From Burkholderia puraquae (lineage in GTDB: Bacteria; Pseudomonadota; Gammaproteobacteria; Burkholderiales; Burkholderiaceae): a DNA stretch of 64,000 bases. The stretch is taken from positions 1 through 64,000 of the forward strand of contig NZ_NBYX01000021.1 of assembly GCF_002099195.1 (NCBI RefSeq), in the 5' to 3' direction. The notes beneath the pieces are model-generated. The model was not told the DNA's origin. It did not search any database and was given only the letters and a program-made list of their open reading frames with translations. Both the position numbers and the translations under genes were made by a program. Numbering within the stretch: position 1 is the first letter of the stretch; every line of letters begins with the position of its first letter. Of the stretch, positions 8,396-17,195 are shown in pieces.

Positions 8396-9196
8396 TCACT
8401 TCTGCTGAACCGGTTCATAGACGCTGTCGATACGCTGATATCGGTAGGAAATCGTCTTGAACTCAGGATCGAAAAGTTGCTGATACGCGCGGTCGCAAGC
8501 TTTATCCAGTTTCACCGAGTAGCTCGGTGGCCATGCGGCAATGGGCTGACACCTGAAATCGTCGGCATTGGCGCCGTCCTTCTTGAAGCGCAGGACCATC
8601 AGGCTTTCCTGGATTTCCTGCGCCATGTCCACGTAGTACGACTGGTTGTTCAGGACCACGCCGATCGGAAAATAATCCGATTTGAGGCCTTCGGCCATTT
8701 CCGGCTCGGCCACCATGACAGCCGCCTTGCGCAGATACGCTTCAGCCGCGACGGGATCCGACCGCATCAGGCGCCATCCCTTGTATTTGTATGCGGCGGC
8801 CACGACCGGAAGCTGGCCGGGTGTCGGGTGCTCGCCCCACCATCCGATGATCTGGTCGAGACTACGCGCGAACAGCTGCTGGTACTCGTCCGATTTTGAT
8901 TGCGTCACGCGCAACGGTACTCGACAGTTCACCACGCATTGCGCAACGACCGGTGGATCTCCCGCGTTCCACCGCTTCCACGTTTCTTCCTCACGCGCAT
9001 TCTGCCGGTGCTCGTCAATGGCGTTGGACACCAGTGCGACGGGCGCGACAGCCACGATGGCCGCGCCCCACGCAACCGTGCACGACGCCGAATGACTCGT
9101 GGCAAACAGATCGCGGCAATCGCTCGAACACGCACCGAGCGCCAGCGCGCACGTAACGTACGTCAGGCATCGGACGATCCTCATGGGCCTCGACAT
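8396..9196 (-). CDS. Putative lipoprotein of unknown function
   Basis: A 266-residue protein beginning MSRPMRIVRCL (a Met four codons later is equally possible). The N-terminus has a lipobox, LALGAC, so the product should be a lipid-anchored envelope protein. The rest contains a short hydrophobic stretch (AWGAAIVAVAPVALV) shortly after the lipid-bearing Cys and an alpha-helical region with a Sel1/TPR-like flavour (AAYKYKGWRLM...AAEAYLRKAAVM). I do not recognise a family. It overlaps or abuts the DUF1566 gene. Both genes lie just downstream of the tRNA, a frequent position for acquired DNA. Confidence 0.65.
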   Translation of the reverse strand: MSRPMRIVRCLTYVTCALALGACSSDCRDLFATSHSASCTVAWGAAIVAVAPVALVSNAIDEHRQNAREEETWKRWNAGDPPVVAQCVVNCRVPLRVTQSKSDEYQQLFARSLDQIIGWWGEHPTPGQLPVVAAAYKYKGWRLMRSDPVAAEAYLRKAAVMVAEPEMAEGLKSDYFPIGVVLNNQSYYVDMAQEIQESLMVLRFKKDGANADDFRCQPIAAWPPSYSVKLDKACDRAYQQLFDPEFKTISYRYQRIDSVYEPVQQK

Positions 9197-9438
9197 CGCT
9201 TCCCCGCTAATCATTAATCATTTTTTTCACACCGACATCCGCCCTGCGGGGCTATCCGCCGGATGCGAAAAGCCGGTGCGTGAATTTAACGAATCAGTCG
9301 GTCAAAAGATAACTGTCGGGTCTGTCAGGGACTCGGCCATCCACGGCCGGATCGCGTGGCGACGGCATTCGATGAGGCAACCGAAACGGCGGCCAAGCGC
9401 GGCGCGCCGATGCGCAGCGTGACGCGACATAGCCTGCG

Positions 9439-10413
9439 TCAGGCTGCCACCGCCCCTCTCTGGAGCTTCGCCGCCTGCGCCCCCACCTTCCCCCGCCAGT
9501 TCTCCCCGCCCTCCAGCGCCGGCGTCGACTCGAACACCTCCGCGACCCAGTCGGCGAACACCCGCACCTTCTGCGACAAATGCCGGTTGTGCGGATAGAC
9601 GATCGAGATCGGCTTCGGCTTCGGATTGCTCTCCGGCAGCACCTCGACCAGCGAGCCGTCGAGCAGGTGCGGCAGCACCATGAACAGCGTCGGCTGGATC
9701 ATCCCGAACCCTTCGAGCCCGCACGTCACGTAGGCATCCGAATCATTGACCGTGACGCTGCCGTTCATCCGCACCTCGAACGGCTTCCCGTCGATCATGA
9801 ACACCCACGGAATCGCCCGCGCGCCGTGGCTCGACCGGAAATTCACCGCATGGTGATCGGCGAGATCGGCGATTTCGTGCGGCTCGCCGTGACGCGCGAG
9901 GTAATCGGGCGACGCGCAGGTCACGCGTTTCAGCATCCCGATGCGCCGCGCGACCATCGACGAATCCTCGAGCGGCCCGACGCGGATCATGCAGTCGATG
10001 CCCTCCTCGACCGGATCCACGTAGCGGTCGGACAGCCCCAGCTCGAGCGTGATGTCCGGATAGCGCTGCCGGAAAATCGACAGCGACGGCAGCACGATGC
10101 GCCGCCCGAGCGAACTCGGCATGTGGACGCGCAGCACGCCGCTCGGCTTGCGGTTGCCGGTCTGGAAACTCGCGTCGGCCTCCGCGATCTCCGAGATGAT
10201 CTTCATGCAATGCTCGTAGTACGCGGCGCCCTCCGGCGTCAGCGACAGCCGGCGCGTCGTCCGGTGCATCAGGCGCACGCCGAGCAGCGCCTCGAGATTC
10301 TGGATGATGGTCGTCACCGATGCGCGCGGCATCGCGAGCGTATCGGCCGCGCGCGTGAAGCTGTTCGCGTCGACCACACGGGTAAAAACTTCCATTGCCT
10401 GGATTCGGTCCAT
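9439..10413 (-). CDS. LysR-family transcriptional regulator
   Basis: A 324-residue LysR regulator of the CrgA/DsdC-like group common in Burkholderia. The N-terminal winged helix (MDRIQAMEVFTRVVDANSFT through TTRRLSLTPEGAAYYEH) is complete and is followed by the periplasmic-binding-protein-like effector domain (SGVLRVHMPSSLGRRIVLP, PSYLARHGEP-type segment, ending in a Pro/Lys-rich tail). The target is unknown: no divergent gene faces it closely, as the next gene upstream is on the same strand after 174 bp. Confidence 0.88.
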   Translation of the reverse strand: MDRIQAMEVFTRVVDANSFTRAADTLAMPRASVTTIIQNLEALLGVRLMHRTTRRLSLTPEGAAYYEHCMKIISEIAEADASFQTGNRKPSGVLRVHMPSSLGRRIVLPSLSIFRQRYPDITLELGLSDRYVDPVEEGIDCMIRVGPLEDSSMVARRIGMLKRVTCASPDYLARHGEPHEIADLADHHAVNFRSSHGARAIPWVFMIDGKPFEVRMNGSVTVNDSDAYVTCGLEGFGMIQPTLFMVLPHLLDGSLVEVLPESNPKPKPISIVYPHNRHLSQKVRVFADWVAEVFESTPALEGGENWRGKVGAQAAKLQRGAVAA

Positions 10414-10587
10414 GCTGCTTCCCCCTTCGAATCGCCAACGGAACAGAATAGAGCGCGCGACGGGCGCGGCACAAGCCCCCGCCTATTGTTATCCGATCCT
10501 GAATAGTTGCAGTGTTTCGGACTGGGAATCGACTGTTTTCGTTCAGTTCACGACATCGACCGCACCGGCCCGATCCCGCCCCGCGGG

Positions 10588-11562
10588 TCACCGCACGAAC
10601 CGCTCGCGATAACCCTGCGGCGACACGCCCAGCACGCGCACGAAACTGCGCCGCAGCGTCTCCTCCGAACCGAAGCCGCAGCGTGCGGCGATCCGCTTGA
10701 CGGGCCACGCCGTTTCGCCAAGCAGGCGTTGCGCGGCCTCGACGCGGATCTGCTCGACCGCGCGCGCGGGCGTGCGCCCCGTCCCCGCACGATAGTGGCG
10801 CACGAAGCTGCGCTCGCTCATGCTGACGCGCTCGGCCAGCGCAGGCACCGACAGGTCGGCAGTCAGATGCTCGGCCATCCACGCATGCAGGTCGCCGAAC
10901 CGGTCGTCGGTGCGTTGCATCGACAGCATCGCGCTGAACTGCGCCTGTCCGCCCGGACGCTTCAGGAACACGACGAGTTCGCGCGCGACGTCGAGCGCCG
11001 TCGCGCGCCCGAGATCCTCCTCGACCAGCGCGAGCGCGAGATCGATGCCAGCCGTGACGCCGGCCGACGTCCACAGCGCGCCTTCGCGGATGAAGATCGG
11101 GTCGGGCTCGACGCGCACGTTCGGGTAGCGCGCCGCGAATTCGTCGCAGCGCGCCCAGTGCGTGACCGCGCGCCGCCCATCGAGCAGCCCGGCCTCGGCG
11201 AGCAGGAACGCGCCGGTGCAGACCGACGCCACGCGCCGCGCGCGCCCGGCCTGCTGCCGCACCCAGCGCACCAGCCGCGCATCCTTCGACGCCGCATGCA
11301 CGCCCTTGCCGCCGGCGACGATCAGCGTATCGGGACGACGCGCGGCCGAACGCAGCGACTCGGCCATCACGACGAGGCCCGACGACGTCTCGACGGGCCC
11401 TGCTTCGACTGCCACGACGCGCGGCGCATACGGCGCCGGCTGCCCGCGCTCCAGCGCGAGCTCGTTGACGGATGCGAACACCTGCAGCGGCCCCGACACG
11501 TCGAGCAGTTGCGCACGCGGGAACGCGAGGACCAGGATCGAACGCGGAGCAGCGACAGGCAT
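10588..11562 (-). CDS. GlxA-family transcriptional regulator (DJ-1/PfpI domain plus AraC helix-turn-helix)
   Basis: A 324-residue regulator with an N-terminal amidase-like DJ-1/PfpI domain (ILVLAFPRAQLLDVSGPLQV; nucleophile-elbow VASVCTGAFLL; AVTHWA) and a C-terminal AraC/XylS double helix-turn-helix (LSVPALAERVSMSERSFVRH and the PVKRIAARCGFGSEETLRR / GVSPQGYRERF signature). I start at MPVAAPRSILVL; an ATG 14 codons earlier (11604) lies inside a palindrome in the intergenic region and is less likely. It is divergent from an enzyme with the same DJ-1-like fold and probably controls it. Confidence 0.88.
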   Translation of the reverse strand: MPVAAPRSILVLAFPRAQLLDVSGPLQVFASVNELALERGQPAPYAPRVVAVEAGPVETSSGLVVMAESLRSAARRPDTLIVAGGKGVHAASKDARLVRWVRQQAGRARRVASVCTGAFLLAEAGLLDGRRAVTHWARCDEFAARYPNVRVEPDPIFIREGALWTSAGVTAGIDLALALVEEDLGRATALDVARELVVFLKRPGGQAQFSAMLSMQRTDDRFGDLHAWMAEHLTADLSVPALAERVSMSERSFVRHYRAGTGRTPARAVEQIRVEAAQRLLGETAWPVKRIAARCGFGSEETLRRSFVRVLGVSPQGYRERFVR

Positions 11563-11589
11563 GGCGATTGGCTGAAAACGTGGGCGATA

Positions 11590-11603
11590 TGGCAATTTCG
11601 CCA
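11590..11603. promoter_or_regulatory. Palindrome between divergent glxA-like and isonitrile-hydratase-like genes
   Basis: TGGCAATTTCGCCA reads TGGC-N6-GCCA on both strands and sits between the two divergent genes, a plausible operator for the GlxA-type regulator. No second copy was found, so this is tentative. Confidence 0.35.
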
Positions 11604-11679
11604 AACACTACGCGCCTAGAATCGATCTGTCCATCCCGTGCCGGCAACGGTGCGCTCCCCTTCCAGTCGGAGTCTTCGC

Positions 11680-12363
11680 ATGACCCTGCATATCGGCTTT
11701 CTCGTGTTTCCGGGCGTCCAGCAACTCGATCTCACCGGCCCGCACGACGTGCTCGCGTCGCTGCCCGACGCAACCGTCCATCTGGTCTGGAAGGCGCGCG
11801 ACACCGTCGCGTCGAGCAGCGGGCTCGCGCTCGCGCCGACCTGCACGTTCGACGACTGCCCGCCGCTCGACGTGATCTGCATCCCGGGCGGGATCGGGAT
11901 CAACGACCTGCTGCTCGATGCCGAGACGATCGCATTCGTGCAGCAGCGCGCGGCCGCCGCGCGCTACGTGACGTCGGTCTGCACGGGCGCGCTGCTGCTT
12001 GGCGTAGCCGGCCTGCTGCGCGGGCGGCGCGCGACGACGCACTGGGCGTTCCACGCGCTGCTCGAGCCGCTCGGCGCGGTGCCCGTGCGCGAGCGCGTCG
12101 TGCGCGACGGCAACCTGATCACGGGCGGCGGCGTCACGGCCGGCATCGACTTCGCACTGACCATCGCCGCGGAACTGGCCGGCGATGAAGCAGCGCAGGC
12201 AATCCAGCTTCAACTCGAATACGCGCCGGCACCGCCGTTCGACGCCGGCTCGCCCGACACCGCGCCGGCAGCAGTCGTGAAGCGCGTCACCGAACGGTCG
12301 GCGGCCGGCTTCGCGAAGCGCAAGGAGACGATCGAACAGGCGCTGCGCGCGATGTCGCATTGA
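11680..12363 (+). CDS. DJ-1/PfpI family protein, isonitrile-hydratase-like
   Basis: A 227-residue cytoplasmic enzyme of the DJ-1/PfpI superfamily. Length and motifs match Pseudomonas isonitrile hydratase (228 residues), which adds water to isonitriles to give N-substituted formamides using Cys101. Here the nucleophile-elbow Cys in YVTSVCTGALLLG is also residue 101, with IPGGIGIN and TTHWAFH nearby. The start MTLHIGFLVFPGVQQLDL is the family N-terminus. It is divergent from a GlxA-type regulator and followed by a small cupin gene. The catalytic specificity is inferred from length, Cys position and overall similarity; a different small-molecule hydrolase role is possible. Confidence 0.75.
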   Translation: MTLHIGFLVFPGVQQLDLTGPHDVLASLPDATVHLVWKARDTVASSSGLALAPTCTFDDCPPLDVICIPGGIGINDLLLDAETIAFVQQRAAAARYVTSVCTGALLLGVAGLLRGRRATTHWAFHALLEPLGAVPVRERVVRDGNLITGGGVTAGIDFALTIAAELAGDEAAQAIQLQLEYAPAPPFDAGSPDTAPAAVVKRVTERSAAGFAKRKETIEQALRAMSH

Positions 12364-12422
12364 ATGCGAGTGTGGGGAAATTGACGGAAAGACGACGCGC
12401 GTTCGCGCCGGAGAACACATCG

Positions 12423-12734
12423 ATGAACATCATCCGCAGCGCCGCGTTCACCGCGGACCGCGCGTGGGGCGCACTCGACATCGCGAACCTGAACGGCATC
12501 ACGGTCCGCCTGCACTGGACCGACCAGCCGTATCGATGGCACGTGAACGACGGCGAGGAAGTGTTCGCGGTGCTCGACGGCCGCGTCGAGATGCGCTATC
12601 GCGAAGCAGGCGTCGAACACACGACGGTGCTCGAAACGGGTGACGTGTTCCACGCGGCGGCCGGCACCGAGCACGTCGCGCATCCGCTCGGCGAAGCACG
12701 CATCCTCGTGATCGAAACCGAAGGCAGCGTCTGA
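12423..12734 (+). CDS. Small cupin-domain protein
   Basis: A 103-residue single-domain cupin beginning MNIIRSAAFTADRAWGALDI. The beta-barrel motifs are visible: GEEVFAVLDGRVEMRYRE (cupin 1) and the H-x-AAGTEHVAHP stretch (cupin 2), with His residues placed for a metal. Such one-domain cupins include isomerases and dioxygenase-like proteins, and I cannot assign a reaction. It lies 59 bp after the isonitrile-hydratase-like gene on the same strand and may share its transcript. Confidence 0.78.
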   Translation: MNIIRSAAFTADRAWGALDIANLNGITVRLHWTDQPYRWHVNDGEEVFAVLDGRVEMRYREAGVEHTTVLETGDVFHAAAGTEHVAHPLGEARILVIETEGSV

Positions 12735-12792
12735 CGGCCGGCGGCCGTGCGCCGATGCCGCGCGGATCGCAACCGCATCCGCGCGGCGCGTG

Positions 12793-13077
12793 TCATCCGG
12801 TGATCGTCCCCGTAGCCTGCGACGCGATCAGCTTCGGTTGCGGCGTGCACAGGCACTGGCACAGGTCGTGTTCGAGCGCGACGACCTTGCCCATCACGGT
12901 CATCGTCCGCTCGCCGCCGTCGGACACGATCACGCCCGGCGACTTGCAGGCGGCGCAGAACACCGCTGCACCGAGATAAGCGAGTTCGCGTCCGTCGAAC
13001 GACGAATTGGCGATCCCGTCGAGCACGACGCCGCCGTGATCGGTCGTGTCGCCCTTCAGAATGAATTTGCGGCTCAT
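12793..13077 (-). CDS. PAAR-domain protein (type VI secretion spike tip type)
   Basis: A 94-residue PAAR protein starting MSRKFILKGDTTDHGGVV. The GD-T-x-HGG-V pattern, the internal repeat-like turns (VFCAACKSPGVIVSDG) and the closing V-A-L-E-H-D-L-C-x-C motif fit the PAAR/DUF4280-like fold that sharpens VgrG spikes and can carry effectors. No effector extension is present. No vgrG or other T6SS gene is in the window, so it is an orphan. The open frame extends upstream of the chosen Met but that part is Arg-rich and not PAAR-like. Confidence 0.8.
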   Translation of the reverse strand: MSRKFILKGDTTDHGGVVLDGIANSSFDGRELAYLGAAVFCAACKSPGVIVSDGGERTMTVMGKVVALEHDLCQCLCTPQPKLIASQATGTITG

Positions 13078-13241
13078 GATGTCGGTTCTTCCCTCGGAAA
13101 TGCCGTGCAACGCGGCAGCATGGCCGCGCACGTGCAATCGGAATTCGCCCGTCGGTCGCGGGCGTCCCGCGAGCATATCACCGCTCGCCGAGGCCACCTC
13201 CCGGATCAGGACTTGTGCCGTATGCCGGCGCGTGCCGCCAT

Positions 13242-13634
13242 TCAGACGAACAGCGCGATACACAGCGCGGCGCCGCACAGATACGTGCCGAGCGCGCCGG
13301 CGAAACGCACGGGATTCGGGTCGGCCATCGTCGGCCACGCGAGCAATCCGATCACCAGCAGGCAGCGGCACGCGGTTGCCGCGACGATCAGCGCCAGGAT
13401 CGTGCGCGACGGGCCGTGCGCGCCGAAATAGAGAAACAGCACCGCGAGAAACGGCGCGTATTCAGCCGTGTTGCCATGCGCGCGCACGATCTTGTGCAAC
13501 CCGTTCGCCGGATCGGGCACGCACCCGGATCCGCTGGTGCACCGGAAGCGTGTGACAGACACGACGAGGCCGAGCCCGAACAGCAGCAGCCCGAGGATGG
13601 CCGTGCAAACGAGTGCGACGGGGTGGATCGGCAT
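13242..13634 (-). CDS. MAPEG-family membrane protein
   Basis: A 130-residue integral membrane protein with four hydrophobic segments (PVALVCTAILGLLLFGLGLVV; APFLAVLFLYFGA; ILALIVAATACRCLLVIGLL; the C-terminal GTYLCGAALCIALFV). The segment RAHGNTAEYAPF is the MAPEG signature, equivalent to the glutathione-binding ERxxxN-E region of microsomal glutathione transferases and leukotriene-C4-synthase relatives. The start at MPIHPVALV gives the normal family length. Substrate unknown; bacterial members are usually annotated as glutathione transferase-like. It stands alone, on the same strand as the PAAR gene. Confidence 0.82.
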   Translation of the reverse strand: MPIHPVALVCTAILGLLLFGLGLVVSVTRFRCTSGSGCVPDPANGLHKIVRAHGNTAEYAPFLAVLFLYFGAHGPSRTILALIVAATACRCLLVIGLLAWPTMADPNPVRFAGALGTYLCGAALCIALFV

Positions 13635-14057
13635 GGGACTCCCGGCGAAAGCGGAAATGCGCCGCACATCCGACGATCCTACCCGCGGCCCGTGCGCGCG
13701 GCTATCGCGGAAACCCGCAGCATCTTCATACAAGGGCCACGATTTCACGGGCGGGTTCCGGCCCGAATTGTCGCCCTGCCGCACCGCACGAAACCGGTGC
13801 ATCGTCCGCCTGCCCGGCCGCCCGGGCCTGCCCGGCGAAATCCTAGCCGCACGGACGCTCCGGCATGAAACGCGCAAACGTTACGCCGCGACCGGGCGTG
13901 CCCGTGCGCCGCAACGCCGGTTGCCGCGCCGCACGGGCACGCGCGTTGCGTCGACGCATCTCGGTAGTCGACCGCCCTTGGCAGCCCGCTGCGGAGGACT
14001 ACACTAATCCTTAATGGGGTGCGGCCGGACAACCCGCGCCCTCAGGGAGACGCCGCT
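13635..14057. other. Intergenic region without a recognised feature
   Basis: Between the divergent MAPEG and PBP-like genes there are 423 bp. Only an AGGGAG ribosome-binding site for the downstream gene is clear; I see no RNA gene, strong promoter or conserved small open frame. Confidence 0.5.
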
Positions 14058-17000
14058 ATGAATCGGCCGCTGAATCGTATCCTGCCGCGTGTGACCGGGA
14101 CCGCATCCGTCTGGACCTGGGTCAAGTGGTCTTTGCTTGCCGCCTTGCTGATCGCGGTGGCGATCGTCGCGCGGCTCGTCATGACCGAGATCGAGACGTC
14201 GCGCCTGCAGGCGCACTACCTGTCCGAGCTTACCCGCGACGTCGGCTACACGGTCGAAACGGGCCCGAGCGATCACATCCGCTTCCCCGCGAACGGCCCG
14301 TACGACCAGCGCTTCGGCTACGCGATGATTCCGGCGTTCCAGGAGCGGCTGCTCGCGCGCGGCTTCGTCGTCGGCAAGCAGGCGCGCGATTCCCAGCGGA
14401 TGCTGTCGCTCGGCGACCGCGGCTTGTTCCTCCCGTTCGAAGAGAAGGACCAGGCGGGCCTGAGGCTGTTCGATTCGACCGGTGCGCCGCTGTTCACGAC
14501 TGTGTTCCCGCAGCGCGTCTACGCCGACTTCGACATGGTGCCGCGCGTGGTCGTCGATTCGCTGCTGTTCATCGAGGATCGCTACCTGCTCGACGCGAAC
14601 GAGCCGAACCGCAACCCGGCGATCGACTGGGGGCGCTTCAGCCGCGCGCTCGCCGACCAGGCGCTGCACGTCGTCAACCGTCACCAGGCGCGCCCGGGCG
14701 GCAGCACGCTCGCGACGCAGATCGAGAAGTTCCGCCATTCGCCCGAGGGCCGCACCGCGACGCCGCCCGAGAAGCTGCGGCAGATCGGGTCCGCGTCGGT
14801 ACGCGCGTACCTGAACGGCCCGCAGACGATGCTCGCGCGCCGCACCATCGTCGTGCGCTACCTGAACTCGGTGCCGCTCGCCGCGCGGCCGCATATCGGC
14901 GAAATCACCGGCATCGGCGACGGTCTCGCCGCGTGGTACGGCCGCGACTTCAACGACGTGAACCGCATCCTGTCCGCGCCAACGACCGGCGACAACGTCG
15001 ACGAACAGGGCAAGACGTTCCGCGAGGTGCTGTCGCTGATCATCGCGCAGCGCGCGCCGTCGTACTTCCTCAACCGCGGCTATCCGGCGCTGCAGAAGCT
15101 GACCGACAGCTACCTGCGGCTGCTGTCGAACGGCGGCGTGATCTCGCCCGCGCTGCGCGACGCCGCGCTCGCCGCGCAGATCGAACGCAGCGCGCCGCCG
15201 GCCGCCGCGCACGTGCAATCGTTCGTGTCGCGCAAGGCCGTGACGTCCGCGCGTGCGTCGCTGCTGTCGGCGCTCGGCATCAGCGACCTGTACCAGCTCG
15301 ACCAGTTCGACCTGGAGGCGACGAGCACGCTCGACAACGGCGTGCAGCAGGCCGTCGCCGAACGGCTCGCGAAGGCGTCGACGCGCGACGGCGCGCAGGC
15401 CGCCGGCCTGTACGGTTTCGAGATGCTCGCGCCGAAGGACGACCCGTCGCACCTCACGTACAGCTTCACGCTGTACGAACACCGCAACGGCGCGAACCTG
15501 CTGCGCGTGCAGACCGACAGCGTGAACGAGCCATTCGACGTCAATCGCGGCGGCCGCATCAACCTCGGCTCGACCGCGAAACTGCGTACGCTGATCACGT
15601 ACCTGCAGATCGTGTCCGACCTGCATGCGCGCTACGCGAACCTGTCGAACGCGGAGCTGGCCCGCGTGAAGCCCGACCCGATCGACGGGCTGTCGCGCTG
15701 GGCGCTCGACTATCTGGCGCATACGCGCGACCGCTCGCTGCAGGCAATGCTCGACGCGGCTGTCGAACGCAAATACTCGGCGAGCCCCGACGTGTTCTAT
15801 ACGGGCGGCGGTGCGCAGGTGTTCTCGAACTTCGAGAAATCGGACAACGGCCGCATCCTGACGCTGCACGCCGCGTTCGAGCACTCGGTCAACCTCGTGT
15901 TCGTGCGGCTGATGCGCGACATCGTCCACTACGAGACGCTTCAGGCCGCCGGCCCGTCGTCGTCGTGGCTCGGCGATCCCGGGCAGCGCCAGCATTACCT
16001 GCAGCAATTCGTCGACGGCGAGAGCCAGGTCTACGTGAAGCGCTACTACACGCGCTATGCGGGCAAGGCGCCCGACGACGCGCTCGCGCTGATGCTGAAG
16101 GACGTGCGCAAGTCGCCGCCGAAAATCGCGACGGTGCTGCGCAGCGTCGCGCCGCATGAATCGCTCGCGTGGTTCGACGCGCAGATGCGTGCGCAACTGA
16201 AGGGCACGCCGGCCGCGACACTGTCCGACGACGACCTCGCCAGGCTCTACGCGAAGTACGCGATCGACCGCTTCAACCTCAACGATCGCGGCTATATCGC
16301 GAGCGTGCATCCGCTCGCGCTGTGGACGCTCAACTACCTGCGCGCACACCCGGCAGCGCCGCTCGCCGAAGTCCAGCGCGAGAGCCGCGATGCGCGTTTC
16401 TACACGTACTCGTGGCTGTACAAGACGCGCTACCACGCAACCCAGGACCGCCGCATCCGCCGCATGGTCGAGCTGCGCGCGTATGCCGAGATCACGAAGT
16501 CGTGGCGCGCGCTCGGCTACCCGTTCGCGGAAGTCACGCCGTCGTATGCGGCCGCTATCGGCGCTTCGGGCGACCAGCCCGATGCGCTCGCGAAACTGAT
16601 CGGACTGGTCGCGAACGGTGGCCAGAAAGCGCCGACCGAAACGATCACGCGGCTCGACTTCGCGAAGGGCACGCCGTACGAAACGCGCTTCGTGCGCGCG
16701 GCCGCGCAGCCGCAGCCGGTACTGTCGCCGGAGATCGTCAACGTGACGCACACGCTGCTGCGCGACGTCGTGCTCAACGGCACCGCGCGCCGCCTCGCGG
16801 GCGGCTTCACGCTGCCCGACGGCAAGACGCTCGACGTGTACGGCAAGACGGGGACGGGCGACCAGCGCTTCAACGTCTATGCGCGCGGCGCGCGGCTGAT
16901 CGAGTCGCGCAAGGTGAACCGCAGCGGCACGTTCGTGTTCGTGCTCGGCGACCGGTTCTTCGGGGTCCTGACGGCAACGGCGCACGAACCGTATGCGGCG

Positions 17001-17162
17001 CGCTACGACTTCACGAGCGCGATGGCCGTGCAGTTGCTGAAGTCGATGGCACCGGCACTCGCGCCGCTGATCGAACGTCCGGCCGGCACCGGCACGCACG
17101 CCGCGGCCCCCGCCCCGCAGGCGGAAACGCCCGCGCCGGGCGCCGCCGCGCAACCGTCCTGA
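14058..17162 (+). CDS. Divergent class A penicillin-binding-protein-like transglycosylase/transpeptidase
   Basis: A 1034-residue inner-membrane protein with one N-terminal transmembrane helix (WVKWSLLAALLIAVAIVARL), a GT51 transglycosylase-type domain (about 155-300) and a transpeptidase-type domain (about 450-1000). GT51 landmarks are present but altered: FIEDRYLLD with Glu173 but without the HxGxD of the usual motif, GGSTLATQ for GGSTITQQ, EKLRQ where RKxxE is expected, and VVRYLN. The transpeptidase triad is intact: SxxK at S505 (GSTAK), SxN at S610-V-N612 (HSVNL), and KTGTG at K930. The C-terminus is Ala/Pro-rich. So the protein may cross-link peptidoglycan while its glycosyltransferase half is weak or inactive. 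It is monocistronic. Confidence 0.82.
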   Translation: MNRPLNRILPRVTGTASVWTWVKWSLLAALLIAVAIVARLVMTEIETSRLQAHYLSELTRDVGYTVETGPSDHIRFPANGPYDQRFGYAMIPAFQERLLARGFVVGKQARDSQRMLSLGDRGLFLPFEEKDQAGLRLFDSTGAPLFTTVFPQRVYADFDMVPRVVVDSLLFIEDRYLLDANEPNRNPAIDWGRFSRALADQALHVVNRHQARPGGSTLATQIEKFRHSPEGRTATPPEKLRQIGSASVRAYLNGPQTMLARRTIVVRYLNSVPLAARPHIGEITGIGDGLAAWYGRDFNDVNRILSAPTTGDNVDEQGKTFREVLSLIIAQRAPSYFLNRGYPALQKLTDSYLRLLSNGGVISPALRDAALAAQIERSAPPAAAHVQSFVSRKAVTSARASLLSALGISDLYQLDQFDLEATSTLDNGVQQAVAERLAKASTRDGAQAAGLYGFEMLAPKDDPSHLTYSFTLYEHRNGANLLRVQTDSVNEPFDVNRGGRINLGSTAKLRTLITYLQIVSDLHARYANLSNAELARVKPDPIDGLSRWALDYLAHTRDRSLQAMLDAAVERKYSASPDVFYTGGGAQVFSNFEKSDNGRILTLHAAFEHSVNLVFVRLMRDIVHYETLQAAGPSSSWLGDPGQRQHYLQQFVDGESQVYVKRYYTRYAGKAPDDALALMLKDVRKSPPKIATVLRSVAPHESLAWFDAQMRAQLKGTPAATLSDDDLARLYAKYAIDRFNLNDRGYIASVHPLALWTLNYLRAHPAAPLAEVQRESRDARFYTYSWLYKTRYHATQDRRIRRMVELRAYAEITKSWRALGYPFAEVTPSYAAAIGASGDQPDALAKLIGLVANGGQKAPTETITRLDFAKGTPYETRFVRAAAQPQPVLSPEIVNVTHTLLRDVVLNGTARRLAGGFTLPDGKTLDVYGKTGTGDQRFNVYARGARLIESRKVNRSGTFVFVLGDRFFGVLTATAHEPYAARYDFTSAMAVQLLKSMAPALAPLIERPAGTGTHAAAPAPQAETPAPGAAAQPS

Positions 17163-17195
17163 CGGCCGCGCCATTCATGCGCACCGACGCGCCGC

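Noticed and set aside
7568..9440. Duplicated tRNA 3' end or integrase marking a genomic island
   Set aside because: I found no repeat of the tRNA 3' sequence and no integrase or transposase; only the gene content is suspicious.
9302..9724. A 140-codon minus-strand frame at the end of the LysR gene
   Set aside because: Low-complexity Ala/Gly/Arg translation overlapping the LysR gene in another frame; no support.
14004..17174. A 1056-codon open frame antisense to the PBP-like gene
   Set aside because: High-GC DNA gives long antisense frames; the translation is Arg/His/Asp-rich, lacks any domain, and the sense frame has clear motifs.
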